Positions 1 to 10,924 of a stretch of 64,000 nucleotides of DNA are shown in pieces. The DNA is taken from positions 558,001 to 622,000 of the forward strand of contig CP012815.1 of the NCBI GenBank assembly GCA_001936135.1. Reading direction: 5' to 3'. This DNA comes from Saccharomycopsis fibuligera x Saccharomycopsis cf. fibuligera (lineage: Eukaryota > Ascomycota > Saccharomycetes > Ascoideales > Saccharomycopsidaceae). The position numbers were made by a program, and so were the translations under genes. How positions within the stretch are numbered: position 1 is the first letter of the stretch; the number at the start of each line of letters is the position of its first letter. Under the pieces are notes generated by a model. That model did not search any database. It was not told where the DNA came from and saw nothing but the letters and a program-made list of their open reading frames with translations.

Positions 1-780
1 TTCATCAAAAATTTGGGAAACCAATTCTCTGGTTGGGCCCAAAACCAAAATGGTTGGGTAAGCTTTACGAGAAAGGTAACCTTGTCTGTTGACATCTGGT
101 TCCACCTTATTTGGACCATTGATAAAAGATTCAGACAAACATGGGAACAAGAAACCACCAGTTTTACCGGAACCAGTTTGAGCACAAGCCATCAAATCTC
201 TCTTAGCAGCAATAATTGGAACAGAGTATTTTTGGACTGGGGTTGGCTTGGTGTATCTAGCCAACTTGACATTTTCAACCAAAAGAGAGTCTAATGGAGG
301 AGCAGTGAAAGTGTCAATTGGTTCTGGAACATCGTGACCGGTAGCTTCAACTGGAATTTCGTCATAATTGTCAAAGTTAATACCAGTGGATTGGAATTTT
401 GGATCGTCAGCAGCACCAAACAATTCTATTTCAGCTCTTTCATTGGTTGGACCTGGAATGTGTTTACCATCAACAAATTTACCAGAGAATTTGTTGTCCT
501 GGTAGTTACGGCCACCGCCGTAACCGCCACCACGGTTATTGTTGTAAAAACCACCACGGCCACCACGGCTGTAACCACCGCGACCACCACGGCTATAACC
601 ACTATTGTAGGAGTTGCCACCAAAGCCATTGTCGTAAGAACGGTTACCGCCAAAGTTGCCACCAGCTCTACCGCCAGAGCTACGTTGATGAGGTGGAACA
701 TAGGATCTTCTGGTGTTAGCGCCGCCAGCAGGAGGGCCGTTAATGTTCAAATTGTTCATATCATTGGAAAGATCAGACAT
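1..780 (-). CDS. DED1: DEAD-box RNA helicase Ded1, N-terminal part (runs off the window)
   Basis: ATP-dependent RNA helicase for translation initiation (eIF4F-linked scanning), cytoplasmic. The minus-strand frame is open for 260 codons from an ATG at 780 to the window edge. The N-terminus starts [20 protein letters not shown] and continues into an Arg/Gly-rich low-complexity region ([14 protein letters not shown], about residues 60-90), typical of Ded1/DDX3. The Q motif follows, then Walker A as [11 protein letters not shown] and motif Ia as LGPTREL. Family members usually read LAPTRELA here and this one reads LGPTRELV, a mild variation. The C-terminal RecA domain is outside the window. It is divergent from the TMEM14-family gene with about 1.3 kb between them. 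Identity is firm from order and spacing of motifs. Confidence 0.95.
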   Translation of the reverse strand, partial: MSDLSNDMNNLNINGPPAGGANTRRSYVPPHQRSSGGRAGGNFGGNRSYDNGFGGNSYNSGYSRGGRGGYSRGGRGGFYNNNRGGGYGGGRNYQDNKFSGKFVDGKHIPGPTNERAEIELFGAADDPKFQSTGINFDNYDEIPVEATGHDVPEPIDTFTAPPLDSLLVENVKLARYTKPTPVQKYSVPIIAAKRDLMACAQTGSGKTGGFLFPCLSESFINGPNKVEPDVNRQGYLSRKAYPTILVLGPTRELVSQIFDE

Positions 781-2116
781 AATTAATTAATATTATTTGA
801 TAAGATCTGTATTATTTTATGTGTGTGAATGTGTGTATAAAATTTATACTCTTGAGTGTGTTGTAATAAGTTAAAATACTTATCAGCAATAATAATATTT
901 GATATGCAAATCAAAGACTCGTCCACCAAAAAAAAAAAAAAAAAATTTCGGTCTTGTTTTATAGCGCCTGCAAAATTTTCATCGTGGCTGCAGCGGGTAA
1001 CCTCTATATGACCTTGGAAACTGGGAGAACAAATTAGAAAAACAGGGAGAGTGACTGTTATAAGGAAGCATAATGCCCTCACAAACCGCAACCGCCACCC
1101 GGAACACCTGTACACCATAGGACACACTAGGGAAAAAAAGAAAGAAGCGCAGCGAAGGCTAAACGGCAAAAAGAAACGCTATTTGTGCCACGGGCACCAC
1201 CAACGGCCGTCTTTTCTTTTTTTTCTTTTTTTTTCTTTTTTGTTAGAGTTTGTTAAAGTACACGTAGGCCGCAATAGAGAATGCTCAAGATATGGAAGGC
1301 AACGGCAAGTGCAAAAAAGAAAAAGAACACTTGAGAGAAGTTGGAAATTCTAAGCACAAAAAACGGGCTGCTCGTATTTCACTATCATTGTATTCAAAGA
1401 GCAGCTGGCAGACCGCCAAGTATGCTTATTTGCTGCCCACTAGCCTAAACAGTTGGATAATATAATTATAGGCGGCATATATTTGATGCTTCATACTAAA
1501 CTACTAATAAATGGATTTTCAACATACCCGTGTGTTTCGCAGCATTATATGCCTATAGGGGCTCTTGGATAGTTATAAAAACTCCATCCACTGCTTTCCA
1601 GCTATCACTTACTCGTGGCTCTTCAAATGCAGAATGAGATCTATGGGTAGCAGCGTCAAAGGTGCTTGGAATCTCAGCTCTGGATCACCGGCCGCTCATG
1701 AAATGTAGCGCTGTACTGTTTGTCCAGCATTAATACCCTGCACTTGCACCTTGGTTTATTCTAAGAAGCACTTAGTTCGTGAATAAGGCCTGGCTACTCG
1801 AGCTTTCTGTATTACTTTGACCTTCACATAGCAGTTCGAGACCTATCTTTGTTGTTGGCAATCTTCATAATGCATGTCAAAGCGTTACAATGCACATGTG
1901 GAACGGATAGTACTCACACCAGCATCAGAATGCATGGTGGTGATGATCTCGTATTTTTATTTTTTATTTTTATTTTTTTATGTTTGCCTTTGATTCGGAA
2001 GAGCAATAGTTAACAGATGGATGATGACACTCTAGTAAGCACACCAAACGCAGCGCCCAAGCTCCGCTGTCTGCCACTGAGATCCATAAAAAAAAAAAAA
2101 CTTATAAATAAATAAC
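781..2116. other. Intergenic region between DED1 and the TMEM14-like gene
   Basis: About 1.3 kb of divergent upstream DNA. It holds an A run at 928-945, T-rich stretches near 1200-1245 and 1955-1980, and an A run at 2088-2100 close to the TMEM14-like start. Short open frames here lack ATG starts or run through homopolymers. I see no tRNA, no protein similarity and no clear operator. Confidence 0.6.
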
Positions 2117-3094
2117 ATGGCCACTGAAACAACCCCTCTTATATCAGACAACAAGGCCACAAGCAATCATCAGCAAAACCATCACAAGCATCACCAGCAT
2201 CATCAACATGCCCGACTTTTCGAAAATCCCGTCACTGGGGCCTCGGAGCCACTTACCCCAATAACCGACTATGCTCCCTTAGATTCCCAAGATGAAGATT
2301 TCGCCAACTTAGTAGGCGACGAGGAAGCATTACTCGAAAATCAGCCGCAATCAAGAAACAGAAGACAAGTATTTGTGAATAAGACAAAGCAGAAATATAA
2401 GCGACATGCAGTGTTGTACTCGGTGGTGGGGTTGTATTTGACAGTGGTTTTGCTTGAGGCATTTGATGTGATTGCGGCGCCTTTTGGGTTTATCATGGCT
2501 GGGTTATTGGCCGTCGGTGGTACTATGGGATTTGTGTATGTATTTTTTTTTTTTCATGAGAGCTTGGATTGGTTGAATTTTGGTATTGGGATTTACAGGT
2601 CTTGATATTCTTGGTACATTTCCTGTGCAATCTTTTGAATTAGTTAAACTGTATCTACATCATTTTTCGACGTCGTCCAAATTCTCAATGTGCTTTTTCA
2701 TTCAAAGCACCAAATTTGCTGCTACATTCCAAAAACTTTCCATCATGTTCTGTTACAATTCTCTGTTTACTTTTCATCTAGCTTTTCTGTATCCTTACTA
2801 ACCACCATTCTTCGCAGCAAAAAAGGTTCCCTTCCATCATTGATTGCCGGCTACACGTTTGCCATTCTATATGCCGCCGCTGGCTACTTATCCATGAAAT
2901 CAAACAACGACAAAAATAACGGCAATGCTAATCTGCTTGGTATTAAGATCGCCCTTGGAAGTTCAGTGGTATTGACTTTAGTGGGCGCTAAAAGAAGTTA
3001 TCTGACGAGATTTGAAAGCAATGTACCAATAATGTTATTTTTTTTGGGATTGTTGGCCACTGGATATTATGTCTTTAAGCAGGTTCAGTTGTGA
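2117..3094 (+). CDS. TMEM14-family small membrane protein, spliced (2 exons)
   Basis: Predicted join of 2117-2535 and 2818-3094, 231 aa. The intron (282 nt) has a GTATGT donor at 2536, TACTAAC at 2796-2802 and acceptor CAG ending at 2817. Splicing joins TMGFV to KKGSLPSLIAGYTF, restoring the TMEM14 core: glycine-rich transmembrane helices, KxGSxPSLxAG, then LYAAAGYLSMK and a last helix ending GLLATGYYVFKQVQL. Yeast relatives are the small mitochondrial outer-membrane proteins TMH11 and TMH18. This protein carries an extra hydrophilic N-terminus of about 100 residues with a His/Gln/Asn-rich tract (residues 16-32) and an acidic segment. Without splicing the first exon stops after about 22 more codons. 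Function in yeast is poorly known; membrane topology is inferred from hydrophobic segments. Confidence 0.85.
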
Positions 3095-3639
3095 CTTTTG
3101 CAATAGTGAAGCGTTTTCGGCGTTCAATTTTCTTGTTTGTTATTTTTCGAATTTTTCTGGTTTTGGCCTTATGTTGGTAGTGGGGGAGCAGTGTCTTTTG
3201 ATCTTGTTTTGCTCTTTTTTTTTTTTTTTTTTCATTACTATTGTATTAAGATTGGGTTTTCGCCAGTCAAAATTAGATTATCTGTTTGTTTGTTTTTAAC
3301 TTATACTCTATAGCACGCATGCTATTCTATATCTTACATCTTACATTTGTTTTACAGTTTCTTGAACAATTCTCTTCAATATTATCTTATGCTGGATTAC
3401 ATCACTATGGCGTGTAACCATTGAGTCTGTCATATACTATACGGTGCTATATTTGTCAAGGGCCATTACTATTCTTTGAGCTTGCATTTAGTCCAATTGA
3501 GTACTTTTGCCTCTACATGAACTATGGAATCTATAGCTACGTAAACAATATACGTAGCCGTTGTAGTAATGACAGTGTCTCGTATTGATCTTATAGTTTC
3601 TAAATATATACAACAACAGGAACAGCAGCAGCAACTCGG
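3095..3639. terminator. Convergent 3' region, TMEM14-like gene and MCY1
   Basis: T-rich DNA between two convergent genes, with a T run at 3216-3231. It presumably holds both 3' UTRs and polyadenylation sites. No further gene is supported. Confidence 0.5.
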
Positions 3640-4728
3640 CTAATCCAAAATAACATACTTTTTCAAATGGTCAGGAATAGCATCATACAATTTTTTCTCT
3701 TGCAACCACTTCTTGCTAAACAAACGGTCAGAATACTTGTGAGCCGAATCGGCGAGAATTGTCACCACGTTTGACCCCTCAGGCAAAGATTGAGCCAATT
3801 GTACCGCAGCAACCACATTCAAAGCACTAGTACCTCCAATATAAATTCCTTCAGTGTCCAACAAGTCAAACAACATAGCAATAGAATCTTCATCTTTGAT
3901 CTTGTACGCATCATCAATGATTTCAATATCCGGCTGCAAATTATCAGTGATTCTTCCTTGCCCTATGCCTTCAGTGAAACTGGAGCCCGAGTTATCAAGC
4001 GATTGGCCATTACTTTTAACGTATGCATAAACACAGGATCCCGGTGGATCAGCAGCAACAATCTTGACATTATCGCCTAATTGGGACTTCAAATAACGAG
4101 ACACCCCAGCGAAGGTCCCTGCAGTGCCCGTGGAACAAGTAAAACCATCAACTTTTCCCTTCAACTGTTTGAAAATCTCAGGACCGGTGCTCTCAATATG
4201 TGCTTGTCTGTTAGCAATATTGTCAAACTGGTTGGTCCAGACGGCATTTGGCAATTTTTCAGCATGTCTGCGAGCTTGGTGGTTGTAGTTCATTGGATCC
4301 TTGAATGGCTTCACAGGTACCGGGTTCACTTCAGCACCTAAGAGCCTAAGCAAGTTCATCTTGCTTGGCGATTGAGTATTTGGCATGTATATCACACACT
4401 TGTAGCCTTTAGCACGGCAAACATGAGCAAGACCAATCCCCGTGTTACCAGCAGTGCCTTCCACCACAGTACCGCCAGCCTTAAGGAGCCCCTTTTTTTC
4501 AGCGTCCTCGATGATGAACTTTGCAGCACGGTCTTTAACCGACCCACCCGGGTTCATGAATTCTGCCTTGGCGTAGACATTACGACCAATTTTGTTGGAT
4601 ATGGTGGGGAGTCTGAGTAGCGGGGTGTTGCCGATGGCGCTGAGAATGCCGTCGTTGGTGGTTAGTGGGACAAACGTCGAGGAGGCATTGTATGCCTTTG
4701 AGGCTGTACTGAAGAGCCTTTTGAGCAT
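3640..4728 (-). CDS. MCY1: Cysteine synthase-like PLP enzyme, mitochondrial (Mcy1 type)
   Basis: A 362-aa fold-type II PLP enzyme of the O-acetylserine sulfhydrylase/cystathionine beta-synthase family. The ATG at 4728 gives [19 protein letters not shown], a basic hydroxylated presequence that suggests mitochondrial import. Core motifs: IGNTPLLRL (31-40), [10 protein letters not shown] with the predicted PLP lysine at K65, [12 protein letters not shown] for phosphate and substrate binding, [11 protein letters not shown] for the PLP phosphate, and [12 protein letters not shown] near the C-terminus. The best match is yeast Mcy1 (YGR012W), a mitochondrial outer-membrane protein whose physiological reaction is uncertain. 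Length is close to the family. It lacks the haem and CBS domains of Cys4. It is divergent from the PRCC-like gene. Confidence 0.88.
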   Translation of the reverse strand: MLKRLFSTASKAYNASSTFVPLTTNDGILSAIGNTPLLRLPTISNKIGRNVYAKAEFMNPGGSVKDRAAKFIIEDAEKKGLLKAGGTVVEGTAGNTGIGLAHVCRAKGYKCVIYMPNTQSPSKMNLLRLLGAEVNPVPVKPFKDPMNYNHQARRHAEKLPNAVWTNQFDNIANRQAHIESTGPEIFKQLKGKVDGFTCSTGTAGTFAGVSRYLKSQLGDNVKIVAADPPGSCVYAYVKSNGQSLDNSGSSFTEGIGQGRITDNLQPDIEIIDDAYKIKDEDSIAMLFDLLDTEGIYIGGTSALNVVAAVQLAQSLPEGSNVVTILADSAHKYSDRLFSKKWLQEKKLYDAIPDHLKKYVILD

Positions 4729-5617
4729 TGTGGTCTTCTTTTGCGTTGTTGAACTGATGGAGCCACCGGGAAGATATAGATGGCAATTGAGTTGATGATT
4801 GATTTGGACTCACCGAAATCAAAGATTGTTTGAAGCTTGACAGCGGAGGGCACGTGAAATATGCCAATGCAAATACTGCCAACAACCGCCAACCACTACC
4901 ACCAGTTTTGTAGGCGTGTAGAGATATCGTCCAACATGGTGACATGATAATAACGTTATCAGCGATACATTTCGGGCTGAGTTCAGTATCAGGACAAGAC
5001 AAGATGATTGATTCCTCGGCAAATGGTGTAAAAAGTGGCCAGCTGGTATCTGTATTCATCTTCTTTTTAAACCTGGACTTAAACGTCAAGATCATGGTTT
5101 TACAAAAGCCATCCGATTATCATCTTCCATTCCCCTTGCTACTGTAGTTAGTACTACTACCATCATCTTAGGCTCTCTTTTTTTAATCGATGGCATAGTT
5201 GCTGCTTCATGTCGCGCTTTTGGCTTACAACCTATCTTGCGCATTTTTGAGCCGCTTGGAACAAACAATAAGCAGAGTACTTCTTTAGGGCAGGCTCAGT
5301 GGCCGAGTGCCCTTTGGCAAAGCTTTGCTTCTACTGAATGGCCAGATAGATTGTCCTTGGTGGTTGTAGGCTTCCGGGGCCACTATCATCTGAATTACTC
5401 TTAATATTATTGACCATCATTACTCTGGTGGCCTTGGGCGTGCTTGCCCTGTACTATTGCAACACACGACAGCGATGAGATGCAAGATTCTGAAAACGGA
5501 AATAAAAATAGAAATAAAAATTAACAAAGCAGAAATAGACAGTAAAGAATACAAAAATCCTCGTTATCACAACGCACAGCTCGCACACAGCTAAATTAAC
5601 ACACAAACTACACAATA
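4729..5617. promoter_or_regulatory. Divergent upstream region of MCY1 and the PRCC-like gene
   Basis: 0.9 kb with several short open frames in both strands but none with a convincing start or similarity. The part at 5285-5460 is more GC-rich and includes a 12-bp palindrome GCAAAGCTTTGC. I could not fold it into a tRNA. Confidence 0.4.
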
Positions 5618-6787
5618 ATGAGCGGTCTTGTCCAGTATAACTCTTCAGGCTCTTCAGACTCAGACTCAGACTCAGACTCAGACACCAGCACGCACGAGCA
5701 ATCATTGGCGGTCAAGCGTCAGAAAGTGGCTTCCCTCGGTGCCAAAGTCGCTGCCTCAATAAATGAAACAAGCGCAAATGACATCATCAACGTCAAAAAG
5801 AATAGCCAAAGTCAAAGCAGCGGGGCTAGTGAAAGCATAGATCTGGAACAAAGAGACACAAACAGCATATCTTTATTTCTTCCTGCTCCAAAGAGGCAAA
5901 GCAATACTACCAATAATAATAACGCAACTGTCAAGCAACAGCCGGCTAATCGTGATGTCCAACATGCATCGCTAAGTCATACAACGAGAACACTTGGCGG
6001 TGGTATTAAAAACCAGTTCAACGGGGCTAGTATATTTGGACACGAGAGTGACGACAGCGGCAATGGGAACAATGATAATGATGAATATAATCTGAATCAG
6101 GCTTCGGTGCAGAATATTAGCGTGAGGTCGAGTATTTCGTTTTTGCCTAGTTCATTGCTTAGAAAGAAAAAATTGAGCAATAACAGCAAAAAGAGAAGTC
6201 TTTCCAAGCAGCAGGCAAACACCACAGACTCTGAGCTTGACAAACCCAGTGCTGGAGATTTTCAGCAAGCCAAAGCTAATGACCAAGAAGACGAATTGGC
6301 TCTTGATGCAACTACATTGTTTCCGACTACTGCAAACAGTACGGCCAACAATACTGCTTCCATAGCGCCAAGATATGGCAAGAGCTCCAACGATTATAAT
6401 GAAGAATATGTGGCTCCAAGCATATCGAGCCATCCGGATGAAATTCCTCGGCCATCAATCATTTTCGATCCACTTAGCACAGCCACCAGCACCGCTAATG
6501 CTGCACCACAATTTGGACAGATACCAAAGGACAAAAAAATCATTGAGTTCAACGTCGATGACTTTTACAGCACAAATAACGAACTCCTTCGTACTGGACA
6601 ACTTCAGCAAGTTGACGCATACACCTCAGGAAGCAACGCCATCAAAAACATCAATGTCAATGGCCGTAACCAGTTGAGTTCTCTTGTGAGGTTTGCCCAG
6701 GATGAAGAGAACAGCCAGGCGTTGAAAGAGAAGTTTGAGAAGGAGAAGCAAGGCAAGCGGAAGATTAGGGAGCGGTACGGGTGGTGA
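5618..6787 (+). CDS. PRCC-family nuclear protein
   Basis: 389 aa, ATG at 5618. The N-terminus has a run of Ser-Asp repeats (about residues 11-24), followed by a long low-complexity Ser/Asn/Lys-rich middle with basic patches such as LLRKKKLSNNSKKRS that could act as a nuclear localisation signal. The informative part is the C-terminus: IIEFNVDDFY, then NQLSSLVRFAQDE, then a charged helix ending KRKIRERYGW. This fits the PRCC C-terminal domain, where human PRCC ends in a similar helix and QAKYGF. PRCC proteins associate with the spliceosome and mitotic checkpoint regulation. The function here is inferred from the short C-terminal match only; the rest is too divergent to compare. Confidence 0.65.
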   Translation: MSGLVQYNSSGSSDSDSDSDSDTSTHEQSLAVKRQKVASLGAKVAASINETSANDIINVKKNSQSQSSGASESIDLEQRDTNSISLFLPAPKRQSNTTNNNNATVKQQPANRDVQHASLSHTTRTLGGGIKNQFNGASIFGHESDDSGNGNNDNDEYNLNQASVQNISVRSSISFLPSSLLRKKKLSNNSKKRSLSKQQANTTDSELDKPSAGDFQQAKANDQEDELALDATTLFPTTANSTANNTASIAPRYGKSSNDYNEEYVAPSISSHPDEIPRPSIIFDPLSTATSTANAAPQFGQIPKDKKIIEFNVDDFYSTNNELLRTGQLQQVDAYTSGSNAIKNINVNGRNQLSSLVRFAQDEENSQALKEKFEKEKQGKRKIRERYGW

Positions 6788-7451
6788 TTGACATTGGTTT
6801 TTTGAATGGCAATTTTCAAAATTGCAACGAGTATGTGCCTGTTTGAGTGCATGTTTTATTATAAGTTATATTACTGTATACAAAAGACAATAAATTGCAT
6901 TTTTATCTATACTGTTTGTTTGTTTGTTTTTTTGCTTTATACAGCAGACTTCCCAGTTGGCTCTTTTTTTTTTTTTTTTTTTTCATTTTCTTCCCTTGAG
7001 TAGATATTACTAAAACTAAAATTCTCATTCTCTTTGTAGCATTTCCAAAAAATAACCAGTTTTGACCTTTAATGTCGCTATGCGCTATCCAAGCGCAATG
7101 AATTTTGGATAATCCAATAACCACGTCCCTTATTATGGACGTCTCTCGCAAACAACATGTAACATTCTCAACGTTTTGCATCTCAGTGGTGTCCGCGCAA
7201 TCAACGCCACTACGAATAAGCCCCAGGTACGCTTTCATCAAGAAACATTCAATAAAGCCTTTACAAAATTCATGCCATATCCACACTTAGCATCCTCGCA
7301 ATCAATAACACTAAGGTCTCCGATTCAAACAATGGCACAGACTTGCCAACTTAGCAGCTATTCTTTTTTCTTTTTTTTTTTTTAGACCTTTTAGATCGCT
7401 TTCCAGTTTTTTTTTAAAAACTACCTTCGTCATCTTAATCTTCACCATTAT
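6788..7451. other. Intergenic region downstream of the PRCC-like gene
   Basis: Holds a T run at about 6966-6983 and another T-rich stretch at 7364-7384. A GTG-started minus frame at 6903-7286 shows no recognisable protein features and ends in a poly-lysine artefact of the T run, so I leave it out. Confidence 0.5.
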
Positions 7452-7733
7452 TTATGTCCAGTCAGAAGCAATATCGGTCGTCCTTGGTGCCCAGGCCCCC
7501 ACCACACTAGAGAACTTTCCGGAGTGCATCGCCGTGGGAGTGATATCTTTTTCAAGTACCAGCTCCAGAAGGGAATTCTTGCAATTGTGGCAAAGGTTGT
7601 AGTGAGCCCAGTGTTTGTTGCTGAGAGGGTCTGGTTTCTTTATGATTTGTTTTCTCAGTGGTGCTACTACTTCGCGTTCTGTCTCATCATCGATGAGAGA
7701 TGAGCCAAAGGAAAATTCCTCCGAGGAAAAACT
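7452..7733 (-). CDS. Possible 3' exon of an unrecognised small gene (no start found)
   Basis: On the minus strand a frame stays open from a TAA near 7900 down to a TAA at 7452-7454. It has no ATG except near its end, so ordinary ORF calling misses it. From about 7733 onward the codons look coding: SSEEFSFGSSLIDDETERE, then PLRKQIIKKPDPLSNKHW, then a CxxC motif in HYNLCHNCKNS, ending TTDIASDWT. GC content is higher than the flanks. Two possible acceptor sites (CATGCAG, ATATGCAG) lie just upstream near 7732-7742, so an upstream exon with the start codon is possible. I found no convincing donor. It lies downstream of AMD1 on the same strand. It could also be a decayed gene or chance. CTG codons inside would read Ser in a CTG-clade yeast. 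Confidence 0.35.
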   Translation of the reverse strand, partial: SFSSEEFSFGSSLIDDETEREVVAPLRKQIIKKPDPLSNKHWAHYNLCHNCKNSLLELVLEKDITPTAMHSGKFSSVVGAWAPRTTDIASDWT

Positions 7734-7927
7734 GCATATATCTGCATGTACGCAGTGTGTAGTTGTGTGAGTACAGTAAGCTTTAGAGCTGGTTCTTTGG
7801 ATTTGCTCAAATTCGAACCCGTAAGCTACAAGAGCCGTCGCAGCGCGGAAACTTTGTGGATAATTGCAACCACCAGAGTTGGTTGGAACATAGTATTAGT
7901 CTATTACAATGTGCATATGCGTAGCCA

Positions 7928-7981
7928 GATTGAAAAAAAAAAATAAAAGAAAAGAAGAAAAAAAAAAAAAAAAAAAAAAAA
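7928..7981. repeat. Poly(A)-rich tract 3' of AMD1
   Basis: A-rich stretch with few interruptions, including an uninterrupted A run of about 24 at 7958-7981. On the AMD1 strand it reads as a T-rich stretch just after the stop codon. Confidence 0.8.
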
Positions 7982-8014
7982 GACAGGTTGACAGTTGAAT
8001 AACTCTCCCCCCGC

Positions 8015-10924
8015 TTAGTCAGTGTATCTTTTGATCAACTCATGCTCATTCATCAACGTGTCATATCTATAAGCCAATCTGATATCCGGAACATTTGTCT
8101 TTTCCAAATCGTTCCCATCCGGCCCCTCCTGTCCAACATTCTCGCCGATCCAGTTCTTTTTCAACTGTCTTTCAAAACCGCTCTGCAAAACTGAGTTTCT
8201 TGCTAGCTCGCACATGTCAACGTTACTCAACTTGTAAATTTGGGCAGCGACGGAATACTCTTCAATAAGCGGCTCTTTAGTGTAACTGAATTGCAATGGA
8301 TCATCGGTAGATAAGGAGATGTTCAAACCTTTTTTGAAATAGTCAGGGAATGGGTTCTTGTCATAGGTTAAAAATAGCGCATTGTTGGAAAGCGGAGACA
8401 TTGCGATACCAATTTGGTCCAAGTAGTACAAGTATTGAACAAACGGCAACTTGCGGAGCAAAATCCCATGAGAGATCCCCTGCGCGACAAGAAACGCGGA
8501 GCATAAGTGTTCTGGATCACCAGCTTCACCACAGTGGGGTCTGAAGACAAACGTGTTGAATTTGCGAAGGGCACGGATATGATTAAGGGACGCAATGTTA
8601 GCATACAAGTAGTACAAGTAGTACGAGTATGGCGGGTTTTGCTCAAAGTCCCAGTGTTTAGCAAACGGGAATTTTTTATGGATACGACGATCAATTTTAC
8701 TTTCGTCGTCAACCGAGTCAAACCCAATGACCCTTTCCAAAAAGACGTGGATCTTTGGGTACTTGGCTGGGTTCTTGGTGGCTTGGAAAAGCGGCTCAAA
8801 CAAGTTGCGAATCACCAGCTCAAAGTTGTCAATGGACTGGTTTTTCTTGTAAATGTCGTAGAGTCTCGGAACTTGAATCAACCATCTGACGTTGTGGCTA
8901 ATAACCTTGTTGTCAACCACCCAAGCAGCAAGCTTCTCCCATTCTTGAATAGACCGGCCGTAAATTGAAATACGGTATTCTGCCATTTGGTACTTGGACT
9001 GCTCCAAATCAGAAAACACCTCGTTGGTGATTTCACCCAAATAGTTGCCCTTGATGTAATTGTCAGTCTTGAGGAAAATTTCTCTCAATCTGGACTCGCC
9101 AATTGGATTGTACTTCAAGTTGAATTTATCAAAGCGGTGGAAAGTGTCCTTGTGGGCATGCATATCCAAACTGTCAATGGATAAGTCATATGCGGTTAAA
9201 TTCAACGATTCAAACACTTGTTTGAGGGTCAAGACTTTGTTGTCTCTGAAGATAACTTTCTCGTCAGGACAGGTTCTGATCTTCTTTTTGATGAAACGCA
9301 ACAAGTGCTTTTGATTCATGCATGCGGAATGGTGGACGTGGGTGTCCACTTTACGTACATTGTAAAAATCACGATGCGGGTTTTTTTTGGAAGTAGCGGT
9401 TTCTTGGTAATCGTTGAGCAACGAGTATAGGTTCCACTTAGCTTCCAAGTACTGCAATCTCTTGAACGCAAAACTTTTGGCTGGGCCGTTTGACGAAATA
9501 GAGATGATTTTCTCCAAATCAATATAGTACTCTTTCAATGTAGGGATCTTGATCAACGGCGTCTGGAAGTCGGCATCGTCAGCATGGTAAACCTGGTAGA
9601 CCCCAGTCTCGTCCAATTGGAAATTGAAAGATTTGTCTTCTTCAGGGATCTTGATCTTGCTGACCTCGAACTGGTCATGGTCGAATGTGACTTTTGGCTG
9701 CTCCTTGTTGAACTGTTTCGCCTCTGGGTTCCATGCTCTATGAGGGGGTTTTGGATAAATCACCCAGTCATCGCTGTTTTTGGGGTTTTGGTTTTCGCGC
9801 TGCTTGGACAAGGTTTGGTAGCGGTCTCTCAAGCTTAAACTGTCCTTCACGCCGTTTAGAATATCAAGTAGCTCCAGTGAGACTGGCTCGTCATCAGCAT
9901 ACTCGCTGTCAATGTTTTTGTACTTGAGGGTCTCGCCACCTTCCAGATCTGGGGCACTTGCCTTGGTGCCCACCATGCTCGAGGGAAGCAATGCGTTTGG
10001 ATTAGTTGCCGTAGTTGGATGGAACTTGTTGTGCATGGAGGCCGCGTTAGCAGCAGCTGAGCTACCGCCAGTGCCAAAATGCTCGCCACTGTGGTCTTTG
10101 TTGCTGGCTTTGTAGTGGCCGCTGGCATTGTTGATACTTGGTGACTTTGGGGCTGCCATGGGAAGAGGCAAATGGTATTCGACATTGCTGGAACGTCTGG
10201 ATGGTTTTCTGCTAGAATGTTTGGACCCAGTGGAACTTCCGCCAGCGCCAGCAGCGCCAGCAGCAGCGCCAGCAGCGCCAGCAACAGCGCCAGCAGCGCC
10301 AGCAGCAGCGCCAGCAACAGCGCCAGCAACAGCGCCAGCAACAGCGCCAGCGCCGTCAGCGTTTGCTTGATTGTTGGCAAAGAGTGGATTAGTGGCAGCA
10401 ATGGCTGGTCCTGCTGGTGGAGTGCCCGCATGGCTGACCGCGGTTAATTTGGCATCGTGGGCAAGCATCATCTTGTCTTCCAAGTAGGAGTAGTTGGCAG
10501 ACAAGATGTGGTCATTATCATCAACGAGACCACCGGAGCTCAGAGACCCTCTAGGAACCTTGATGCCCTTTTTGATATTGTTGGCGTTGGCGTTGGTGTT
10601 GCTGCTGCTGCTACCGCTGCTGCTGCTGGTGGTGATATTTCTGGCGCCAGTGCGGCGGCGGCTTTGGTTTTTGATCACGTAAGCCCCGTCAGTGGCGTTA
10701 TCATCGAACGCCTCGCTTGAAGAAGTCTCTTCGTCTTCGTCTTCGCCATCATCGTTGCTGTTGCTGTTGCTGTTGCTGTTGGTATTACTGGCTGGAATTC
10801 TGTGGCGCAAACGGTGCTGATGTTCGCTGACGTCGTCGCCGAGATCTTCGGTGTCGTGAGTATCGTCCAAAATGAGACTCTGGTGGCGGTCGTCCGAGTA
10901 AAGAGTGCTATTCTTTTCCGGCAT
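8015..10924 (-). CDS. AMD1: AMP deaminase
   Basis: 969 aa. Converts AMP to IMP plus ammonia in purine-nucleotide interconversion; cytosolic. ATG at 10924. The first 330 residues are low complexity: Asp/Glu and Ser/Asn runs, and an Ala-Gly-Val repeat (about residues 190-230) encoded by a GC-rich trinucleotide array at 10233-10352. The catalytic half is well conserved: KVDTHVHHSACMNQKHLL with zinc-binding histidines (about residue 525), FRPHCGEAGD, and SLSTDDPLQFSYTKEPL (about residue 871) with the metal-binding Asp. The C-terminus DIRLAYRYDTLMNEHELIK matches the family. Length is somewhat above the yeast enzyme because of the disordered N-terminus. The identity is secure. Confidence 0.97.
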   Translation of the reverse strand: MPEKNSTLYSDDRHQSLILDDTHDTEDLGDDVSEHQHRLRHRIPASNTNSNSNSNSNDDGEDEDEETSSSEAFDDNATDGAYVIKNQSRRRTGARNITTSSSSGSSSSNTNANANNIKKGIKVPRGSLSSGGLVDDNDHILSANYSYLEDKMMLAHDAKLTAVSHAGTPPAGPAIAATNPLFANNQANADGAGAVAGAVAGAVAGAAAGAAGAVAGAAGAAAGAAGAGGSSTGSKHSSRKPSRRSSNVEYHLPLPMAAPKSPSINNASGHYKASNKDHSGEHFGTGGSSAAANAASMHNKFHPTTATNPNALLPSSMVGTKASAPDLEGGETLKYKNIDSEYADDEPVSLELLDILNGVKDSLSLRDRYQTLSKQRENQNPKNSDDWVIYPKPPHRAWNPEAKQFNKEQPKVTFDHDQFEVSKIKIPEEDKSFNFQLDETGVYQVYHADDADFQTPLIKIPTLKEYYIDLEKIISISSNGPAKSFAFKRLQYLEAKWNLYSLLNDYQETATSKKNPHRDFYNVRKVDTHVHHSACMNQKHLLRFIKKKIRTCPDEKVIFRDNKVLTLKQVFESLNLTAYDLSIDSLDMHAHKDTFHRFDKFNLKYNPIGESRLREIFLKTDNYIKGNYLGEITNEVFSDLEQSKYQMAEYRISIYGRSIQEWEKLAAWVVDNKVISHNVRWLIQVPRLYDIYKKNQSIDNFELVIRNLFEPLFQATKNPAKYPKIHVFLERVIGFDSVDDESKIDRRIHKKFPFAKHWDFEQNPPYSYYLYYLYANIASLNHIRALRKFNTFVFRPHCGEAGDPEHLCSAFLVAQGISHGILLRKLPFVQYLYYLDQIGIAMSPLSNNALFLTYDKNPFPDYFKKGLNISLSTDDPLQFSYTKEPLIEEYSVAAQIYKLSNVDMCELARNSVLQSGFERQLKKNWIGENVGQEGPDGNDLEKTNVPDIRLAYRYDTLMNEHELIKRYTD
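10233..10352 (-). repeat. GCC/GCA/GGC coding repeat (Ala-Gly-Val tract) in AMD1
   Basis: GC-rich array read on the plus strand as units of GCCAGCA and GCCAGCAACAGC. It encodes AGAVAGAVAGA-type repeats in the non-catalytic N-terminus, and length polymorphism is likely. Confidence 0.85.

Noticed and set aside
1051-1353. 100-codon plus frame upstream of the TMEM14-like gene
   Set aside because: It starts with GTG, runs through T-rich repeats and resembles no family.
5285-5460. tRNA- or snoRNA-like GC-rich stretch upstream of the PRCC-like gene
   Set aside because: No cloverleaf and no clear C/D or H/ACA boxes; only a short palindrome.
6903-7286. 127-codon minus frame in the PRCC/AMD1 interval
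   Set aside because: It starts with GTG and ends in a poly-Lys stretch created by a T run.
7838-7850. B-box-like GGTTCGAAT on the minus strand
   Set aside because: No tRNA cloverleaf can be folded around it.
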